Assembly: GCA_051155735.1 (NCBI GenBank)
Contig: DAXETX010000085.1
Span: forward strand, 1-7,122
DNA: 7,122 bases
Direction of reading: 5' to 3'
From: JASJCP01 sp051155735
GTDB taxonomy: Bacteria > Cyanobacteriota > Cyanobacteriia > Cyanobacteriales > Xenococcaceae
Shown: positions 5,703 to 7,122 of the stretch, piece by piece
How the letters are laid out: each line of letters begins with the position of its first letter
How positions within the stretch are numbered: position 1 is the stretch's first letter
The notes under the pieces: model-generated
Seen by the model: only the letters and a program-made list of their open reading frames with translations
What the model was told of the DNA's origin: nothing
Databases searched by the model: none
Translations under genes and position numbers: made by a program

Positions 5703-7122
5703 TTGAAAGATCGACAATCAAACAGTAATCCTTTTTTCAATCTTAATTACGAAGCTGCCTTAGAGTCGTTAGGAAATGAGTTTTTCGATCCCGTGCAACC
5801 TGCTAATTTTTCTCAGCATACTCTACGCTTTCGTAATGATAAGCTACTGCGGATTCTTGGTTTAGAGTCAGAGAAAGTAAGCGATCGCCATTTCCTTGAT
5901 TTTGGCGGTAGTTTTCAAGGAAAACAATCCTGTTTAGCATTGCGCTATCACGGTTATCAATTCGGTCAATACAATCCCTATTTAGGTGATGGTCGGGGGT
6001 TTCTTTACGGACAGGTGCGAGGAATTGACGGTCAACTCTACGATTTTGGCACAAAAGGATCGGGACAAACTCCCCATTCTCAGTCTAGGGACGGTCGTTT
6101 AACTCTTAAAGGTGGGGTGCGAGAAGTTTTAGCTGCGGAGGCGTTACATTATTCGGGCGTTAGGACATCTCGCTGTTTGAGTTTAATTGAAACAGAAGCT
6201 TTTACCAGAGACGGTGAGACTGAAAGAGGTGCGGTTATGGTGCGTTTTAGTCGTTCTCATTTGCGCTTTGGTACTTTTGAACGCCTAAATTACTACGATC
6301 GCCCCGATTTAATTCAGCAGCTATTAGATCATGTAATTCAATACTATTATCCTCATTTGTGGCAACAGCCCAATAGTTACATTCGCTTTTATGCCGAATT
6401 AGTACAGCGTATCGCTCAACTTGTCGCACAATGGATGGCGGTAGGCTTTTGTCATGGTGTTCTCAATACTGACAATATGTCGATTACGGGAGAAAGCTTT
6501 GATTATGGTCCTTATGCTTTTATCGATACTTATAATCCCTATTTCACTGCTGCGACTTTTGATCGCCAAGGACGCTATAGTTATCGCAATCAGCCAGGTG
6601 TCTGTCGTTGGAATCTAGAGATGTTGCAGCGTCCGCTATCAGCAGTAATCCCTATCTCGGAAATGGAGGCAGCTTTAGAAGTTTTTTCAGAATCTTACAC
6701 TCAATATTACCATCAGCAAATGCTACGCAAGTTAGGATTTGATCGCCTATCTTTTCTCGAAGCTGAAGAATTAATCGATTTAACCTTACAACTGCTTTTT
6801 TTAACTAAAATCAACTACGGTCAGTTTTTTGGTGAACTCAGACAAAAATTTTCTCTGCGATGGCGCGAACAACCTGACTCGATTCTGCTAGATTTAGCAT
6901 CTTTAGTATCTAGTGAAGAAGTAGCTATTTTAAAGCGTTGGTGCTGGCTTTATCATCAACTTTTAGTAGAGCGATCGCCTGAAGAAATCAATCAAATTGC
7001 CCAACGTTTACAACAAGTCAATTCTACAGTTATCTTGTCAAAATCTAAAATCGAAACTATTTGGCAAGGAATCAGCAATAATGATGATTGGCAACCGTTT
7101 ATGGACTCGCTCAAACTTCTTC
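5703..7122 (+). CDS. selO: Protein adenylyltransferase SelO (YdiU), cut by the right edge
   Basis: An open frame of 473 codons runs off the window. SelO proteins are usually about 480-490 residues, so only the tail is missing. SelO is a pseudokinase-fold enzyme that binds ATP upside down and transfers AMP to Ser, Thr or Tyr of target proteins; it is linked to redox control and S-glutathionylation. Visible are NPFFNLNYE at the N-terminus, KGSGQTPHS with Lys118, REVLAAE with Glu141, VRFSRSHLRFG with Arg181 and Arg188, HGVLNTDNMS with Asp257 and Asn258, and FDYGP with Asp267. These match the ATP- and metal-binding set of characterised SelO. The only plausible start is TTG at 5703, giving a start shortly before NPFF; a stop lies at 5685-5687 and no in-frame ATG is nearby. 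There is no Shine-Dalgarno. The C-terminal region, where redox-active Cys or Sec lies in relatives, is off the window. Confidence 0.93.
   Translation, partial: MKDRQSNSNPFFNLNYEAALESLGNEFFDPVQPANFSQHTLRFRNDKLLRILGLESEKVSDRHFLDFGGSFQGKQSCLALRYHGYQFGQYNPYLGDGRGFLYGQVRGIDGQLYDFGTKGSGQTPHSQSRDGRLTLKGGVREVLAAEALHYSGVRTSRCLSLIETEAFTRDGETERGAVMVRFSRSHLRFGTFERLNYYDRPDLIQQLLDHVIQYYYPHLWQQPNSYIRFYAELVQRIAQLVAQWMAVGFCHGVLNTDNMSITGESFDYGPYAFIDTYNPYFTAATFDRQGRYSYRNQPGVCRWNLEMLQRPLSAVIPISEMEAALEVFSESYTQYYHQQMLRKLGFDRLSFLEAEELIDLTLQLLFLTKINYGQFFGELRQKFSLRWREQPDSILLDLASLVSSEEVAILKRWCWLYHQLLVERSPEEINQIAQRLQQVNSTVILSKSKIETIWQGISNNDDWQPFMDSLKLL

Noticed and set aside
5803..6054. Minus-strand open frame of 83 codons
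   Set aside because: It is antisense to selO, whose frame is continuous and conserved throughout this stretch.
6247..6429. Minus-strand open frame of 60 codons
   Set aside because: It is antisense to selO within its conserved core, with no ribosome binding site or family resemblance.

Overview
The window is from a cyanobacterium. Eight copies of the HIP1 octamer GCGATCGC lie in about 7.1 kb (starts 1335, 1372, 1477, 2866, 3031, 4146, 5881 and 6971), and GatA and the other proteins look cyanobacterial in type. The AT-rich spacers and the weak or absent Shine-Dalgarno sequences fit as well. I cannot name the genus from the sequence. I see no tRNA, rRNA, CRISPR array, insertion sequence or phage gene.

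Layout. Bases 1-213 are AT-rich upstream sequence. A small rhodanese-fold gene (214-585, +) follows and ends in a hairpin/T-tract terminator. Convergent to it are two minus-strand genes that may be co-transcribed. gatA (2259-3716) encodes the amidase subunit of the Glu-tRNA(Gln) amidotransferase. Downstream of it lies a diverged gamma-glutamyltransferase-family Ntn-hydrolase (656-2194), separated by a 64-bp gap that holds a strong hairpin. A 159-bp divergent spacer separates gatA from an FTR1/EfeU-type iron permease (3876-4790, +). Only 6 bp after its stop comes the stop of a convergent gene for a small outer-membrane beta-barrel (4797-5378, -) whose C-terminus resembles PagL/acyloxyacyl hydrolase. 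A 324-bp AT-rich intergenic region then leads to a large plus-strand gene from a TTG start at 5703 to the right edge. It encodes protein adenylyltransferase SelO (YdiU) and is nearly complete.

The genes do not form one pathway. They are housekeeping (gatA), metal uptake (FTR1), envelope (PagL-like) and stress or redox genes (rhodanese fold, SelO), arranged as short independent transcription units. I found no clear new multi-gene system. The points most worth a second look are: (a) three alternating CTCCTA/TAGGAG boxes before the PagL-like gene, which could form mutually exclusive hairpins that hide or free its Shine-Dalgarno; (b) a GGT-family enzyme that keeps the nucleophile Thr but has lost several gamma-glutamyl-binding residues; (c) a rhodanese fold with Ser in place of the catalytic Cys; and (d) a possible cyanobacterial lipid A deacylase.
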